A DNA stretch of 64,000 bases from positions 75,838,652-75,902,651 of the forward strand of contig ML679961.1 of the NCBI GenBank assembly GCA_007922225.1, in the 5' to 3' direction. The translations under genes were made by a program, and so were the position numbers. Positions within the stretch are counted from its first letter, which is position 1, and the number at the start of each line of letters is the position of its first letter. This document shows, one piece after another, positions 25,721 to 38,232 of the stretch. This DNA comes from Emydura subglobosa (lineage: Eukaryota > Chordata > Testudines > Chelidae). Under the pieces are notes generated by a model. It was given only the letters and a program-made list of their open reading frames with translations. It did no database searches and had not been told where the DNA came from.

Positions 25721-25793
25721 GGCCCCAGTTCAGACAATCAATTAAGTATGTTCTTAAAGTTAAGCGTATGTATAACTCTTTGCTGTATCAGGG
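25721..25793. repeat. short inverted-repeat element, GGCCCCAGTTCAG type
   Basis: The left half GGCCCCAGTTCAGACAATCA pairs loosely with TTTGCTGTATCAGGGC. The centre TTAAAGTTAAGCGTATG resembles the central palindrome of a known reptilian repeat (recalled). Confidence 0.5.
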
Positions 25794-27949
25794 CTGAAAT
25801 GCTGCCAGAGCTGAAATGCTAACGTGCTACAGCAGCACCTGAGTTGAGAGTTCACAATAATTGGGATTAGAAGAGAAGAAAATTGCATCTCTTTGTGACA
25901 TCTGTTGTAAGTGAGTTTTGAGCTTTATGTATTTACTCTGTGGCTGGTTTATTGCGTGGGTCACATCACAGCTTCATTATGAAGTGGTAGCAATTTAGAA
26001 TAGTTATTACATCAGACATGTTTTCAGTGCTTCAAGCATAGACTTATCAAAACTTATCTGAAGGCATCCACTGATCAAATACTGGCCTTTATATATACAC
26101 ACATACACATTCACACAACTTGGCAAATGTTCCTTCTTAAGGAGACTTATCATTTCCCTAGTCCTCACTTAGACTAAGAAATGAAAAGTCAATACCTAAT
26201 AATACATTTTGTTAGGCTAAATCCAGAGGTCTTTACTCAGTTTTTACTCAGACGTTTACTGAAGTTACTGGGTGCATGCCTAAATGCTGTACTGTACGTC
26301 ACTATTTCATCAGCGATTATATTTACATAATATGGTTTGGAGTCTGCAGCAGAAAACATATTGCCACAGAGAATATGTCTGGGGTTAAGATCATTATGAT
26401 ATTCATCATTTAGGAGATATGGCTGAGCATAATTCAGGCTAAAAACCTATGCAAGGGTTTTACTTGTAATCTGAAACATATCATTAAAAGATTTTCAGCA
26501 TAAACTCAAGCCTGGCCACTTTTTAAACATATCAGACTTTTTTAAAAAATCATGAGGGAGAACATAGGAAAATGGACTGGAATATGGCACTTATATTCTG
26601 GGTTTTTTTTCTTACTATACATTGCAAAAAATTTTACTCCCTATAGAGGGGAGAAACTGACAACACTAGCAAGAAGCAGACATGGTGAGGGCAATGTAAT
26701 GTCTTTGGGTATATTAAGCCTTTCCAAATTTCTCACCAGGACTTCACAAAAACAAAAGCAAAACAACCCCACACCTTGGCCCAGAGAATCCATCCCAGGT
26801 TTTCCACAGATCTTATTTTATGCTGGGGTTCCCACTGCAAAGCCTTGCCCAGGTTACTGGGTACTCACTGTTTCTGAACTTGCCCATGTAGGACTGGGGG
26901 CATATTCCATAGTTGTTTGTGCAGACACGCTCTAGGATTCTTTCCCAGTCAATTGTAGGAGAAGTTGTCTGTCCTTCAAAGGGAACTGTCAGCACTCAAG
27001 TGATTTTGCCTGAGTCCTCACTGAAAAGTGGGCAGGTTCCAGCCTTAGTGAAAGCAGAGAGTGGGCTCAAACCCACCCTTTGGCAGAGTAGGCTAGACCA
27101 GCTGAAAGCAGTTTTCCAGTGTGGATGGCAGGCATGTTTGGGCTAAACCAAGATAAAAACCCAGGATAACCGTGCAGTGAAGACACAATGTGTCTGCGAG
27201 TGTACACAGGAATGTGTGCAAGAAGCAGCCAGAGAACAGGAGAAAAAAGTAGGAGAAACACCACAGAAGCACACAAAGAAGGCAGCAAGGAAGCCTGACA
27301 GACAGTCAGGGAAGCATTTGTAGCATGACGTTGAGAAAAAGCTGAGCGAGAGAGCGAGAGAGAGTGCAAGCACATTTTGGGTGTTGCCTGGAGAGAGACT
27401 TGTAATCGTGAGAAAAGAAACTGTTATTCGTTTCTGACTGTATTCAGGGAAACAGGACTGTGTGTATGATTTTTATAAGTAAAGAGGATTGCACCAAAGA
27501 AATACCTATCATCAATTTCCTCTCATAATGGAAAAATCCCACAACACTCCAAATATTGGTTAGCCACAGAGCGGTAACAACCAACACGACCATCCATCCA
27601 TCCATCCGTATACAGATTATAGAAAATCCTACACTGTACACCTTTATGCAAGGGAAGATTTTCTCTCCACATCAACATTCATACACTCCTATCTAAAATA
27701 CTGCTGTTTAGCCTGAAGATCTCTAGAGGATGTATTTCCGACATGTCTAACAGAAGGAATAGGTAAAAATAGGTCACCTGGACAACTTATTTATCTGAAT
27801 GTCCAATCTATATCACACAGCTACTCAGAACACAGTTTAGTCTATCCTGATAGTCATCTTTTCTCTCCTTTTCCAGCACAATCAGCAATGCATATGCTGC
27901 CATTCTGTTGTGTTATAGAAAATGTGACTATTAAAAAGTACAACCAGAC

Positions 27950-27969
27950 AAAAAAAAAAAAAAAAAAAA
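27950..27969. repeat. poly(A) run, 20 bases
   Basis: Uninterrupted A run. No SINE or processed pseudogene is recognisable immediately upstream. Confidence 0.95.
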
Positions 27970-28474
27970 GAAGATGCCCCATATTGGGTGAAAACTAGTG
28001 GAGAATTTTAGGATTTCCTCTGTAAAAAGCCTTTTTGGTTCCACCAGATGGCATGCACTCATCAAAGCATGCTGCACTGTGATCATAAATACTGCTCCAA
28101 GAAATAGCTGTCAAAAAAAATAAAAGAGCACATGCTAAGCTTTAGGACCTAAAATAATTTGTCACAAGAGATTCTATTATGCTACACTTAATTTCTGTAA
28201 TCACTTTAATGTACTGCAGGAAGGTAGTGTTTTTCACAATGAAATTTCTTTTGCTTTATAAGAGCCCAACCCAAGTGGTTTTTAACAAGAGCATGCTTGG
28301 TCTCTAAACAACTATTGTCTTTGGGCTATTGTGATTTCATCAGTGTTTAGCTTTGACTATAGCAATATTGTTTTCACTTATTATATAGGCAAGAAAAAAG
28401 GAGGTTTTGGGGGAGAGACAGAGAGAAAAGATGGTTGGAAGAGGGAAGAATTTTAGGATAAGGTGTGTGATGTG

Positions 28475-28489
28475 ATTATTATTATTATT
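28475..28489. repeat. (ATT)n microsatellite
   Basis: Five ATT units. Confidence 0.9.
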
Positions 28490-31400
28490 CATTCTGTGAA
28501 ATGAGAGATACCAAAAGAGAATATGTATGTTAAAATAATGCTGTTTATCCATCATGCTAGGCTACATGACAATTGCATTTGGGTGAACCCATGTGAAACT
28601 CCACTTAACTCAAAATTCAGTGATAAAAATCAACATTGAATTTATTTAAGGATTCCTTAAAAGAAGTCTTAGAGATTAGTGAGGGCTCATCACTACCTAC
28701 AGCCTAAAAGGAATTAAAGTCCATTAAGGTACATGGAAGCAATTTGGGACTTTCACTTCAATTCACTAATCTGTACTGTGATATTATTTCACACATGGCA
28801 GCAGCTCTGTCTCCTACAAAACCAGGAGTTCATAGCGGTCATCCTTGTGTGTGCGTTGTTTGCAATTCTACCCACAAAGGTTTCTGTCAAACAGTTTACT
28901 CCACACAAGGAAACACTGAGCAGCAGTAACTTGATAATGAGCATGCCAGCCAGGATATTGATGTAATGATAGATATTAGATTCAAAGTTTGATATTGGTT
29001 CATTGTTGAGCATCACTCAGATGAAACCATATGGAATATAATACATTTTTCAATGAACAAGTTCCCTTTTATTGACTCTAGCCAAAGTCTAACCAAACTT
29101 CACTCTGCCTGTGACCTTTGCATGTTTTAAAGCAAAATATTCAAACATGAAAAGTCAGCTTTCTTAGGCATTATGCCAGTGGAAGATAGCAAAAAAAAAC
29201 CCCAAAAAAACCCAACCCTAAAGTTTTGCCCTATTTGAATTTTACTAGTTTTGCTAGTAGATTACTATGAACAATGGAAAAAACACACACATAAGGCTCA
29301 GGCTACCTGTAACAAGGTAAAAGTGCTGAGGTTTGCAGAGGGTTATTAGATCCTGGCTGGACTCATGACTGCTGAGGGTGGAATATAAAGGGAAGGGAAC
29401 AATGGATGTCAGAGAAAGGGGTGTACATCTAACATCTTGGTTGGTTAGGGCAGGAAAAGCCCCTGGGCATTATTTCCCAGTTTATTTCAGTTGATTGGTT
29501 TTATTTTTTGTTTTGTTCTAAGATCAATAAAACAAGCCCAAGGAAAAGGGCCTTAAAAAGATTAATACTTGGGCCTCTCTTCCCACCAGCTGGCAGCATC
29601 TCACAGCATAGTGGACAACTGCCCTACCTAATAATGATTGCCTGAGTCAGTGATGCTATGAGAGCCATAGATACCCTCTGAAAAGAGATACCAATGAGGC
29701 ACATAATATAGGAACAAGTACAGTTCCCCCATATTCATCTATTTTTCCTGCTCTTTGACACATATCGTATATCTGGCAATAATCTGCCATTTCATACATT
29801 TGGCCAGAAGAAGCTTTGATTAACTAGTTTTGATATTCTTTATGCCAAAGTGTCCAGCCAGAAGCACGCCAAGGACTCCTCAGTCTACATCTGTGGAGAA
29901 CATCATAAGCTCTAGAATTAAAAACGCATTAGAACTTTGAGCTGTTATTCAGTGTCCACTTATGGGCAGAGAATAAACCATTATGGGCCCACAGCTCCTT
30001 GCTCCCCCGTCCACCTTTCTTGAAGCATGTTCTAAATCAGGATTCTTTAGTAGTAACCCGCATCACTGCTTCTAGTGTCCACAATTTGGGATCATCTACA
30101 ACAGGCATGTCCAGGAGTTTCCACAAATTCTGACTTCCCTCCTGTCTCACAACTGTTTTAAGGCGCTCTAGTCACTATTCCTGAAAATGTTGCCAATCAG
30201 GCATTATATCACTGCTTTTCCTTCTGTGCCACCTGGCCTACCCCAGAGGAGAAGGCAACATCATGAGCTTACTCACCTTTGAGTTTCTGAGTATATAATT
30301 AGGTAATGATGTGCCTCTTGGTGCAAAAACTAACAATGTGATTCATGTTTAGTTCTTCTGGTCTCCATGTCGATCTCAATGCTTAATTATCATGGTAATT
30401 AAGCATTAGTTCCTGACCTTTTGTGGCAGAGTGTTACCTAATTTTCTACATCAATTATTATAAAGCGTCATCATAAACCTGTCAGTAAGAGGGGAATGCT
30501 ACACATGCACTGCTAAATAAAACACCTCATAAACTTTATTGCGATTTATTGCATAGCTTGGTTTAAAATACGGTTTGCTGTTGTACACAGATGATATGTA
30601 TGAGATACAGAAACATCTTTCCTGTGGATATTCTGTACTTTGCTTGTACAAAAAGCAGAACACTTCAGGTCACTTCAGAGCAGATGGTTGCAGTATTACA
30701 CCAGCATTTCCCTATATTAGCTCATTCTGGCAAGAGGATCAGGAACAAAGATGATATGACAACAGGGCATCTCTAGAGTTTCACACATATACGTCACTGT
30801 CACATTTAAATAATTACATAGGGTCAGATCCTCAGCATGTGGAAATCTGAAGACGTGCCCACGAAATATGTTATTGATCACCATTTAAGGCTCTGTGGTG
30901 GTGGCAGATAACAGCATAGATCCCACGTGTGTATATGTGCCTTTGTAAGTTCATCTAATGACTTTGTTAATCAGGAGGTACCTGATCCTGGACCATTAAA
31001 GTCAATGGGAGATTTGCCATTGTGTACTGGTATGCGAAATATAGTACAACTCTTTCATCTCTTAAAAGAGGTGGGTGGTGTCGATTAAAACACCTTTAAT
31101 CCATAACACAGAAACTGGAGCATACAATATACTTCATTTTTTAGGTAAGGCCACTCTAGGGACTGGCCACAGTTTGCAGACACAACATGGATGCATCTCC
31201 AGTGGTTCCACAACAGGCAAATTTCATATTGCAAATGTTCAGTATGGTAAAGTTCTTAGGTATTTGGGTTTTGTTCATCAGGAACTAACCCTACAAAATG
31301 TTCACTTCTACCCAGGTTTGTGCTGCCAAAAACCTATATACACCAATCTTTGAAGAGATATCATCAACAGCTCCTTTAGGCTATGCAGCACAAGCACAAA

Positions 31401-34400
31401 CAATGATTCCACCATATTCAGTATTGCCCAGAAACAAAGGATCAGAAGACATGAATCAATGATGTGACATTTGCAGACCCATGCTCTGTGGTATGCCATG
31501 TTATTGGTGCTCGTCTGGTGGTTAGGATAATCCATAACAGATACTTCCCAGCTTTCTGCAATTCCTTACCATCTTCCCTTTTCCTCAATGGGCTGTGAGA
31601 ACTTTTGTAGACATACCGATAGACTCCTCCCCAAATCTATCCCAACATGCTCTATTTTCTAGTCAAACCCAGCCAGGCCACTCTCACCAGCAAGCAATCA
31701 TCTTTTTTTCCTCTGTTCCTTTAAAAAGTGTTCTCTTAAAACCCTTTGATCCATGGTGTTCAAAGCGCTCCCTGCTGGGTTCAAAAGCTGGAGAACCTGT
31801 TCAAGTATTTGCTCATCAGAGATCTCCTGCCAGTTTCACAGGGGTTTAAAACAACAAACAGGATTTCATTTCAAACTTTGCCAGCTCAGGTGGATTGTGA
31901 AAGTCTTTTTTGCAAATCAGTTTTTAATTTTTCTCTGGGGAACAATAGGAAACAGAAGATGGGAGATAAAATGTAGCAATTCAGTTTGGAAAGGATTGCA
32001 CTTTCACTTGGGAACACCCATGTGCACTGTGCGCGCTGCAGGTTAGCTGCTTTAAACATGGAACGTTATGCTTGCAAAAAAGAGTAAACCAAGAAGAAAG
32101 AATAAACTCCTAAGCTGAGCCAAAGAGAGCAGGGCTTCTTCCCATCATGAAAAGCAAGCGATGTTTCAAAATGTGCCACTAGTAATGCCATCGTCTGGGC
32201 TAGATCCATTCCTGGGTTAAGTGATTTAAGTGTATTTGGGCCATGGCTTATAATTTGTTATTCTTATAAACATAAACATACATAAGAAGGTTGCAATTCA
32301 ATCAAGGTCTTCAGTGACAGCATAGGAGGTTTTAAAAAATCCTTTAATGCAAACTAATGCTGATCTTCTGCTTTTGTTTCGGTGGGTGGTTTTTATTTTA
32401 TTTGTATTTTTGATACTTGCAAAGAGGCATATGGCTTAAAACTGACCAATGTGCTTTAGCAGTATATAATCCACTGCTTGATAACTGGCCAACACAGTGA
32501 TGCCAAATCCAGCATAGATTTCACAGACAATAGCATTTCTGTAGCTTGGTTTTCCCTGCAAGGATCGTGGGGCTGGTCGTAGATTTTCCAAAACCATAAA
32601 GTCATGAAAAACTTAGCAAAAGTAAAATATACACAAGACAATGGTATATACCCTTGATAGTAAAATTATATTTGGTAACTGAACATCTCTTTATAGGAGC
32701 TGAACTGTAGCTGCCACATTTCAATGCACTGAAATAGTCTAGGATTTTTTTCAAGCAACAAATTGGAGTTGCCCTGTAAGCAGGTTTTGTGGGGTTTGAG
32801 CTCTAATTTCTTAGTCACCCATTCTCATTAGTCATGGACATTGGCCATCTCCGCTCATCATCCGGAGAGCAGATTCACTTTTTTCTTAGTCACTCTTCCA
32901 CAAACTCTTATATCTCTGCCTCTTGGATCCTTCATCATCCAGTTGGGATTTGTGAGCCAAGAAAAGGATGAGTGGGAAAGAGCCTTAGTACCACTATTAA
33001 TTATCAAAGCCAAGTCAAGCCCTCAGTAACTCCACTGATGGTCAATGATCAAATTTGGCCTGGAATCACTAGGATCTAATAGACAGAACCCATAATGCCA
33101 TTTTTACAGTGTTTTTTTCCAGAGCAGAAGCACATATTAACTTCACTCCTCATAGCCAGTGATAACTGGTGACAGACTGGGAAATTTTCATTGTTTTCAC
33201 ATGCTTTGTTTTGCCAGTAGGAGCATGGGGTTGAAGAAAACGTCTTCCTAGGCTTTTTTTTTTTTTTATAAAGCAAGAAGGGCTGAGGTTGAAGGATAGT
33301 ACTTACATCATTGAACAACTTCGTAAGTCAGTGAATTTGGTAACTGTCATCTAAACCTGAGAGCCTGCTGGTTGAAGTGACAACTGCTACAAAATTCAGC
33401 AAGCCCTGTATTCTTTGCTAGCTTCCAGAGATACTAATGTTCTAGTAAAGCCCTTAGGCAAGACCTATACGATAGGCTTCAAACACATTACAACCAATAC
33501 CTTCACTAAATTCAGTTGACTCTTGTGCTCTTTCTACCCTTCACTATTCTAAAGCAATAATTCATGCTACTGAAAAGCTGTTTTCCTTACAGACCTCAGA
33601 TACCTGCCCATCCCCCAAAAGTCAATCAGACTGATACCCCCCAATCAGCTGCTTCAGTGTTGACTTTTATACTTGATTGCTCACTTGCCCCAGGTGAACT
33701 AGCTCCTTACATTAAACACAGCCCCTGCTAATTTACCCAGCACTCAGAATCTAGTTTCACTAGGCTTATCACAATCTTTGTTTATAAGTTTCAATTACCT
33801 TGTAATTTACTTGTCTCCATGTGCCTCCACTCCAGGTTACCGCCATCTATATGAGCTCTCTAAGATGTTGTCCCAGATCTGGGAGTTAGGGGCATAAATA
33901 CCTTTGAGTAACTGAACGCTTGAGTTCATTCTCTATGACTGGGGTACTGGGTAATTGTCACTCTCAGCAACAAGCAATTTGTTATCCTGTAACTTAGGAG
34001 GCTGGTAATGGCTAGATGACTCAGAGAAAGCAGCTTTTCCCTAGTTTAGATTTATACCCATTAATATGAATGCAATAAGGAAAGAGTCAATTGAAAAAGA
34101 GAGGAAAGAGCAGCCTTCCATAGGGACAGGTAGCGAGAAACCATTCTTGCACTAGTGTTTTAGTGCTTGAAAGCCAGAAATAAAACAAACTGCCATTTAA
34201 ATTTGCAATTTACCTAAGCTAAATAGACACCTTTACCTGCATAAATGCTTTATATATGGTCCTAAATTTACAGTAGGTAATAGCCTTAATGTTGGAAATA
34301 CTGAGATCATCTAAGAGCAAATGCTTATTTAGGGCCAGATTTTGCCTGCTCATATGCAGGTGCATAGTACAGGGGTTCGAACAAGGAACCTGTCTCAAAC

Positions 34401-34503
34401 TTATGTGACCAGCATAAGGGACAAGCAGCATTTCATTTCATCAGCCTGCTTCTCATTTCCAGCCCAGCCCCTTTATGTCACAGTAGCTGTGCAAAGGGGC
34501 TGT

Positions 34504-34763
34504 GGGGTGTGACTACACTACTATCAAAGGTTATAGACATACTGAAGCTAGCTTTGGTCTAACTAGCTCAAAAACAATAGCAGTGAAGCTGCGGTAGCAC
34601 AGGCTATCCACTCGAGTGCAAACCCAAATTCCCAGGTGGCGTTGTACAGCCTATATTGCCAAGGCTTTGCCGCTGTTGTTATCCAAGATAGCTAGATCAA
34701 AGCTAGCTCAGGTATGTCTACCCATGCTGCAGTCACATCTCTGATTGCAGTGTAGACATATCC
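34504..34763. mobile_element. non-autonomous DNA element C of the 34.5-36.3 kb cluster
   Basis: GGGTGTGACTACACTAC at the left is mirrored by GCAGTGTAGACATATCC at the right. The interior is itself largely self-complementary (GAAGCTAGCTTTGGTC against GATCAAAGCTAGCTC). Confidence 0.65.
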
Positions 34764-34998
34764 TTGGTGTACATGAAAATCAAGTCTCCTGCCTTCACAG
34801 AAGCAGAGGGACTGCTCACTTCCCTCTCCTCTGGGGGCAGAGCACATGACAGTCCGAAGAGGGTGGGCTCCATCCCACTGTACACCAGCCAGCAAAACTG
34901 GTCAGTCACAAAGTGCATCCTATAGAAAAAGGAGGCTGCACTCCTAGCATCTCCCTTGCATATGGGGGAGTGGATCTCAGGGTGTCTAGCTCAGTCTA

Positions 34999-35253
34999 AG
35001 GCTATGTCTACACTGACAGCAGCAAATTTGCCACCATCAGATTGATTTATCCAGTTTGATTGAGCGGAAGTGGAGACCTGCTCAATCGATCCGGAAAGCG
35101 ATTTAATAAATCCACCCCCGGAAGAAGAGTAATGCAGACACTGCGGTAAGTAGAAGTTAGGAAGTCCATGGGACATATGCAAACCACTCTCCGTAGCTTC
35201 CGTATCTCCAGTCGACTGCCGCCGAATTTCCCAGTCAGTGTAGACCAGGACTT
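34999..35253. mobile_element. non-autonomous DNA element D of the cluster
   Basis: The left end AAGGCTATGTCTACACTGAC and the right end GTCAGTGTAGACCAGGACTT share a perfect inner 12-bp inverted repeat (GTCTACACTGAC). No coding capacity is seen. Confidence 0.7.
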
Positions 35254-35501
35254 GAGAGACTAAATTAGCATAAGAGAGCCCAGTTCACACTGCTTTACAC
35301 GTCTCAGCTGAATTTGGCCCTTGGTATATGCTGCGTCTCATGATTGCATATTTCCCAGTGTCTGGATCACTCAAACCTAGCCTTGGCAATGTGTTAAAGT
35401 ATCCATTGTTGGCAGAAAATGATCTTTCTTTGAAAGTTTCTATAGCTTCAGTGTACATAGCCCTTTATAAACCAGTCACATAGCCAGTTGTCTGGCCCTC
35501 T

Positions 35502-35790
35502 CAGGCTATGTCTACACAACCAAGAAAACCCCCCAGCTGGTCAATGTCAGCTGACCTGGGCCGTCGGGGCTCAGGCTGTGCGGTTGTTTCGTTGTTGTGC
35601 AGAATTCCAGACTCGAGCAGGAGCCTGAGTTCTGGGACCCTCCCACCCTGCAGGGTCCCAGACCCTGGGCTCCAGCCCAAGCCCAGAAGTCTGCATAGCA
35701 ATGAAACAGCCCCGCAGCCTGAGCCCAGCGAGCCTGAGTTGGCTGGCTCAGGCCAGCCACCGTGTCTAGTTGCTGGGCAGACATAGCTGA
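35502..35790. mobile_element. non-autonomous DNA element E of the cluster
   Basis: CAGGCTATGTCTACACAAC and GTTGCTGGGCAGACATAGCTG are inverted ends. The GC-rich interior is palindromic on a large scale, which explains open frames of about 90-100 codons on both strands; these are not genes. It is related to 17221-17510. Confidence 0.7.
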
Positions 35791-36049
35791 AGTATGTCAT
35801 TCGTGACACAGATGAAAATAATTAATCAAATTAATCTACATTGTAATACACTGGCTGAAATGAAGTTACAAAAGGAGTGAATTTTGGCTGATCATGGGTT
35901 TCAGCCAAGCAGTTAACAAAGCTAGTGCAGTGTCTGTAAGAAGCACAAAATGGACACACAAGAGAGTGGAAACATGACATTTAAATATGGGTAATAATTC
36001 ACAGACATGAATGACTGCACTGCTAAAAGAAGTTCTATGCAGTCACTCT

Positions 36050-36293
36050 GGGTATCTCTAGACTGCAATAAAACACTTGCAGCTGGCCCATGTCAGCTGA
36101 CTTGGGCTCCCGGGGCTCGGACTGTGACCACTATAAAATTACAATGTAGGCATCTGGGCTTAGGCTGGAGCTTGGGGTCTGGGACGCCGGATGTCTACAC
36201 TGCAATTTTATAGCCCTATTGACCAAGTCCCACGAGCTTAAGGCAGCTGCCAGGGGCCAGCCGTGGGTGTTTAACTGCAGTGTAAACATACCC
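36050..36293. mobile_element. non-autonomous DNA element F of the cluster, with inner inverted repeat
   Basis: GGGTATCTCTAGACTGCA and TGCAGTGTAAACATACCC are 18-bp inverted ends (15 of 18 matching). Inside, 36131-36154 and 36190-36213 form a second 24-bp inverted repeat (21 of 24), so one element may be nested within another. Confidence 0.7.
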
Positions 36294-36519
36294 TGATTCA
36301 CAAATTCCACAGAGAGAGCATTAGCAGTGTTTCATCCTAGAGTAGGCACTCCAGTCATCTTGTACTACCCCTTTTCCCCCTTCCCCACTGCACCTCCCCA
36401 CTCTACTTTCCAGATAACAGGAGGGCCTGAGCGGCAAAATTCACATTTGGATCCTAACTTTTCCAAAGTTTAAAAGTATATGAATCTGGGGTTAGGGTTT
36501 GGGTCCATCTTTTCTTATA

Positions 36520-36892
36520 TATTATAGCAGGACAAAAAATAGAATTTTCACCCTATAGGGAATGATGAGATTTTGAAATTTGGTTTTGTCCCACATTGGG
36601 ACAAAAAGTCAAAATTTCAGAAGTTATCACAAACTAAAAGATTCCAATATTTTTTCACCTTATCGAAACATTTTGTTTGATTTTATTGTTTCAATTTTAA
36701 TATAATGTAATATAATAATATACAAATAGAAACTTTAAAGTCAAAACAAACATTACAACCTTATCAACATGTTTCAATTCCCATAAAATACGTTGATAAA
36801 ATCAGTATGTTCCCAAGAAGCATTTTGATTTTTACAAATCAATATTTTCTAATAGGAAAATGTTTAGTTCGAAAATTTTTGACCAGTTCTAC
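36520..36892. mobile_element. MITE-like remnant with GACCAGTTCTA right end
   Basis: The right end GAAAATTTTTGACCAGTTCTA matches that of 13120-13643. The interior is rich in AAAATTT and TTTTGA blocks. The left end is not clear. Confidence 0.45.
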
Positions 36893-37937
36893 TGTATATC
36901 CCTGTAACCACATTTTTCACAGGATTTTGAGTGCTGTGCCTCTTTAGATACTCTGGAAAAGGGCCCTCAAATGCTAGAACTCCCCACTTTCCCTCCCAGA
37001 AGAAATCTTTAGTGCGGGACTCCCTTCTCAGATACTGGATCTTAACACTCATTTGACAAATATATTATTATGATAAAAAAATCCATTATGGACTTGAAAT
37101 TTTCCTGTTCAGTGCTTATAACCTGGAGTGATGACTAGTATAAACCTAAGATAGATATACAGGTGAATTACTGGTGCTCATCATTTATATACTGCTGGAA
37201 ACAAATGTAGCATTTAAAAATCAAACAGAACAAATAGTCCTTTGCATGTGCTTTTTAAAGAGGTCCTATTACTGCATATTAGGTTTCTTGGGTCATACTG
37301 CTGTTAGGATGATCAGTACCACACCATCAAATAACAAAAACCTGCAGTGTCCAGGAAAGCAAAGCATTTTAAAATCAGATACATGGCAGTTTATGGTCTT
37401 CTTAATGTAAGTTCCTGGCAAAGAGTTGAAAATTGAAACTCTAATAAAAAGTAGGTCATTAGGATACAAATAATACGAACTGTTACATAAATTCATGATG
37501 ATCTCATTCAAAGCAAAATATAATTCTTTCTGAATACGAGCTCACTGCATGCTCATTGCTCACTAGCCCAAAATCAGTTAGCGAAAACCCTTTCTTTAAA
37601 AGGGATTTTACAGCTCTTTAAGTAATGCATTTATTTTACAGTACTAGGCTCAGGTACAAAGTCATGCTGCTGAAGTTGGAATAACATATAGCAGAATTGC
37701 TGGATTTCTCAGTGTCTTGTGGTAGGCTTTTTCTTTGATTTATAGGATTGCAAGCTGTTTTTCTGACGTTTACTAAGTCTCCCTTTAAAAAGGTTTTTAA
37801 TAGAAGATACAGCAATTTTTAGCTTTTAAAAAAATGAATAACCCAAAGCAAACTTATAGTTTTAGGCTAGATAGAACCTTTATGGTCAGCCTCTGGTGTG
37901 GGGCAATATGTACCTCTCCAGACTGGTGCTCTTTGCT

Positions 37938-38232
37938 ATTAGGGCAGCTCAATGAAATTGAAACTTGGCATGAAATTTCCCCCATTTTTTGATGAAACAT
38001 CAAAACAAAAAAGTTGGCATAATTTTTTGAAAGATTTCATTTTTGGTGGGAAAAAAATCCCACTTTCTCTCTCTTTTTAATTTTCTCCCCTCTTTTTCCT
38101 ACTTGGAAAGATGAGGGAAAGTGGTTCCCCTCTCCACCAAAACAAAAAATATTATCAAATAATGAAAAAGTCATTTTTTTTCTTAAAAAATGAGAAAAAA
38201 ATGTTTTTCACATTTTTTGTGAAGTATACTTG
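37938..38232. repeat. AT-rich MITE-like remnant
   Basis: Repeated TTTTTTGAAA, TGAAATT and AAAAAATG blocks in both orientations suggest a degraded AT-rich inverted-repeat element. Boundaries are uncertain. Confidence 0.35.

Larger units (their letters stand above)
25794..34503. other. non-coding sequence, no gene seen
   Basis: The longest stretch without an assignable feature. It holds simple repeats (a 20-A run, (ATT)n, (ATCC)n near 27591) and poorly matched inverted-repeat halves (for example GGGTCAGATCCTCAGC at 30821). No exon, RNA gene or promoter is supported. Confidence 0.55.

Noticed and set aside
27591..27608. (ATCC)n tract as a functional repeat
   Set aside because: Only four to five units; an ordinary microsatellite.
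35501..35809. Open frames of about 90-100 codons on both strands
   Set aside because: They arise from the GC-rich palindromic interior of a short non-autonomous DNA element; no protein family is recognised and both strands are equally open.
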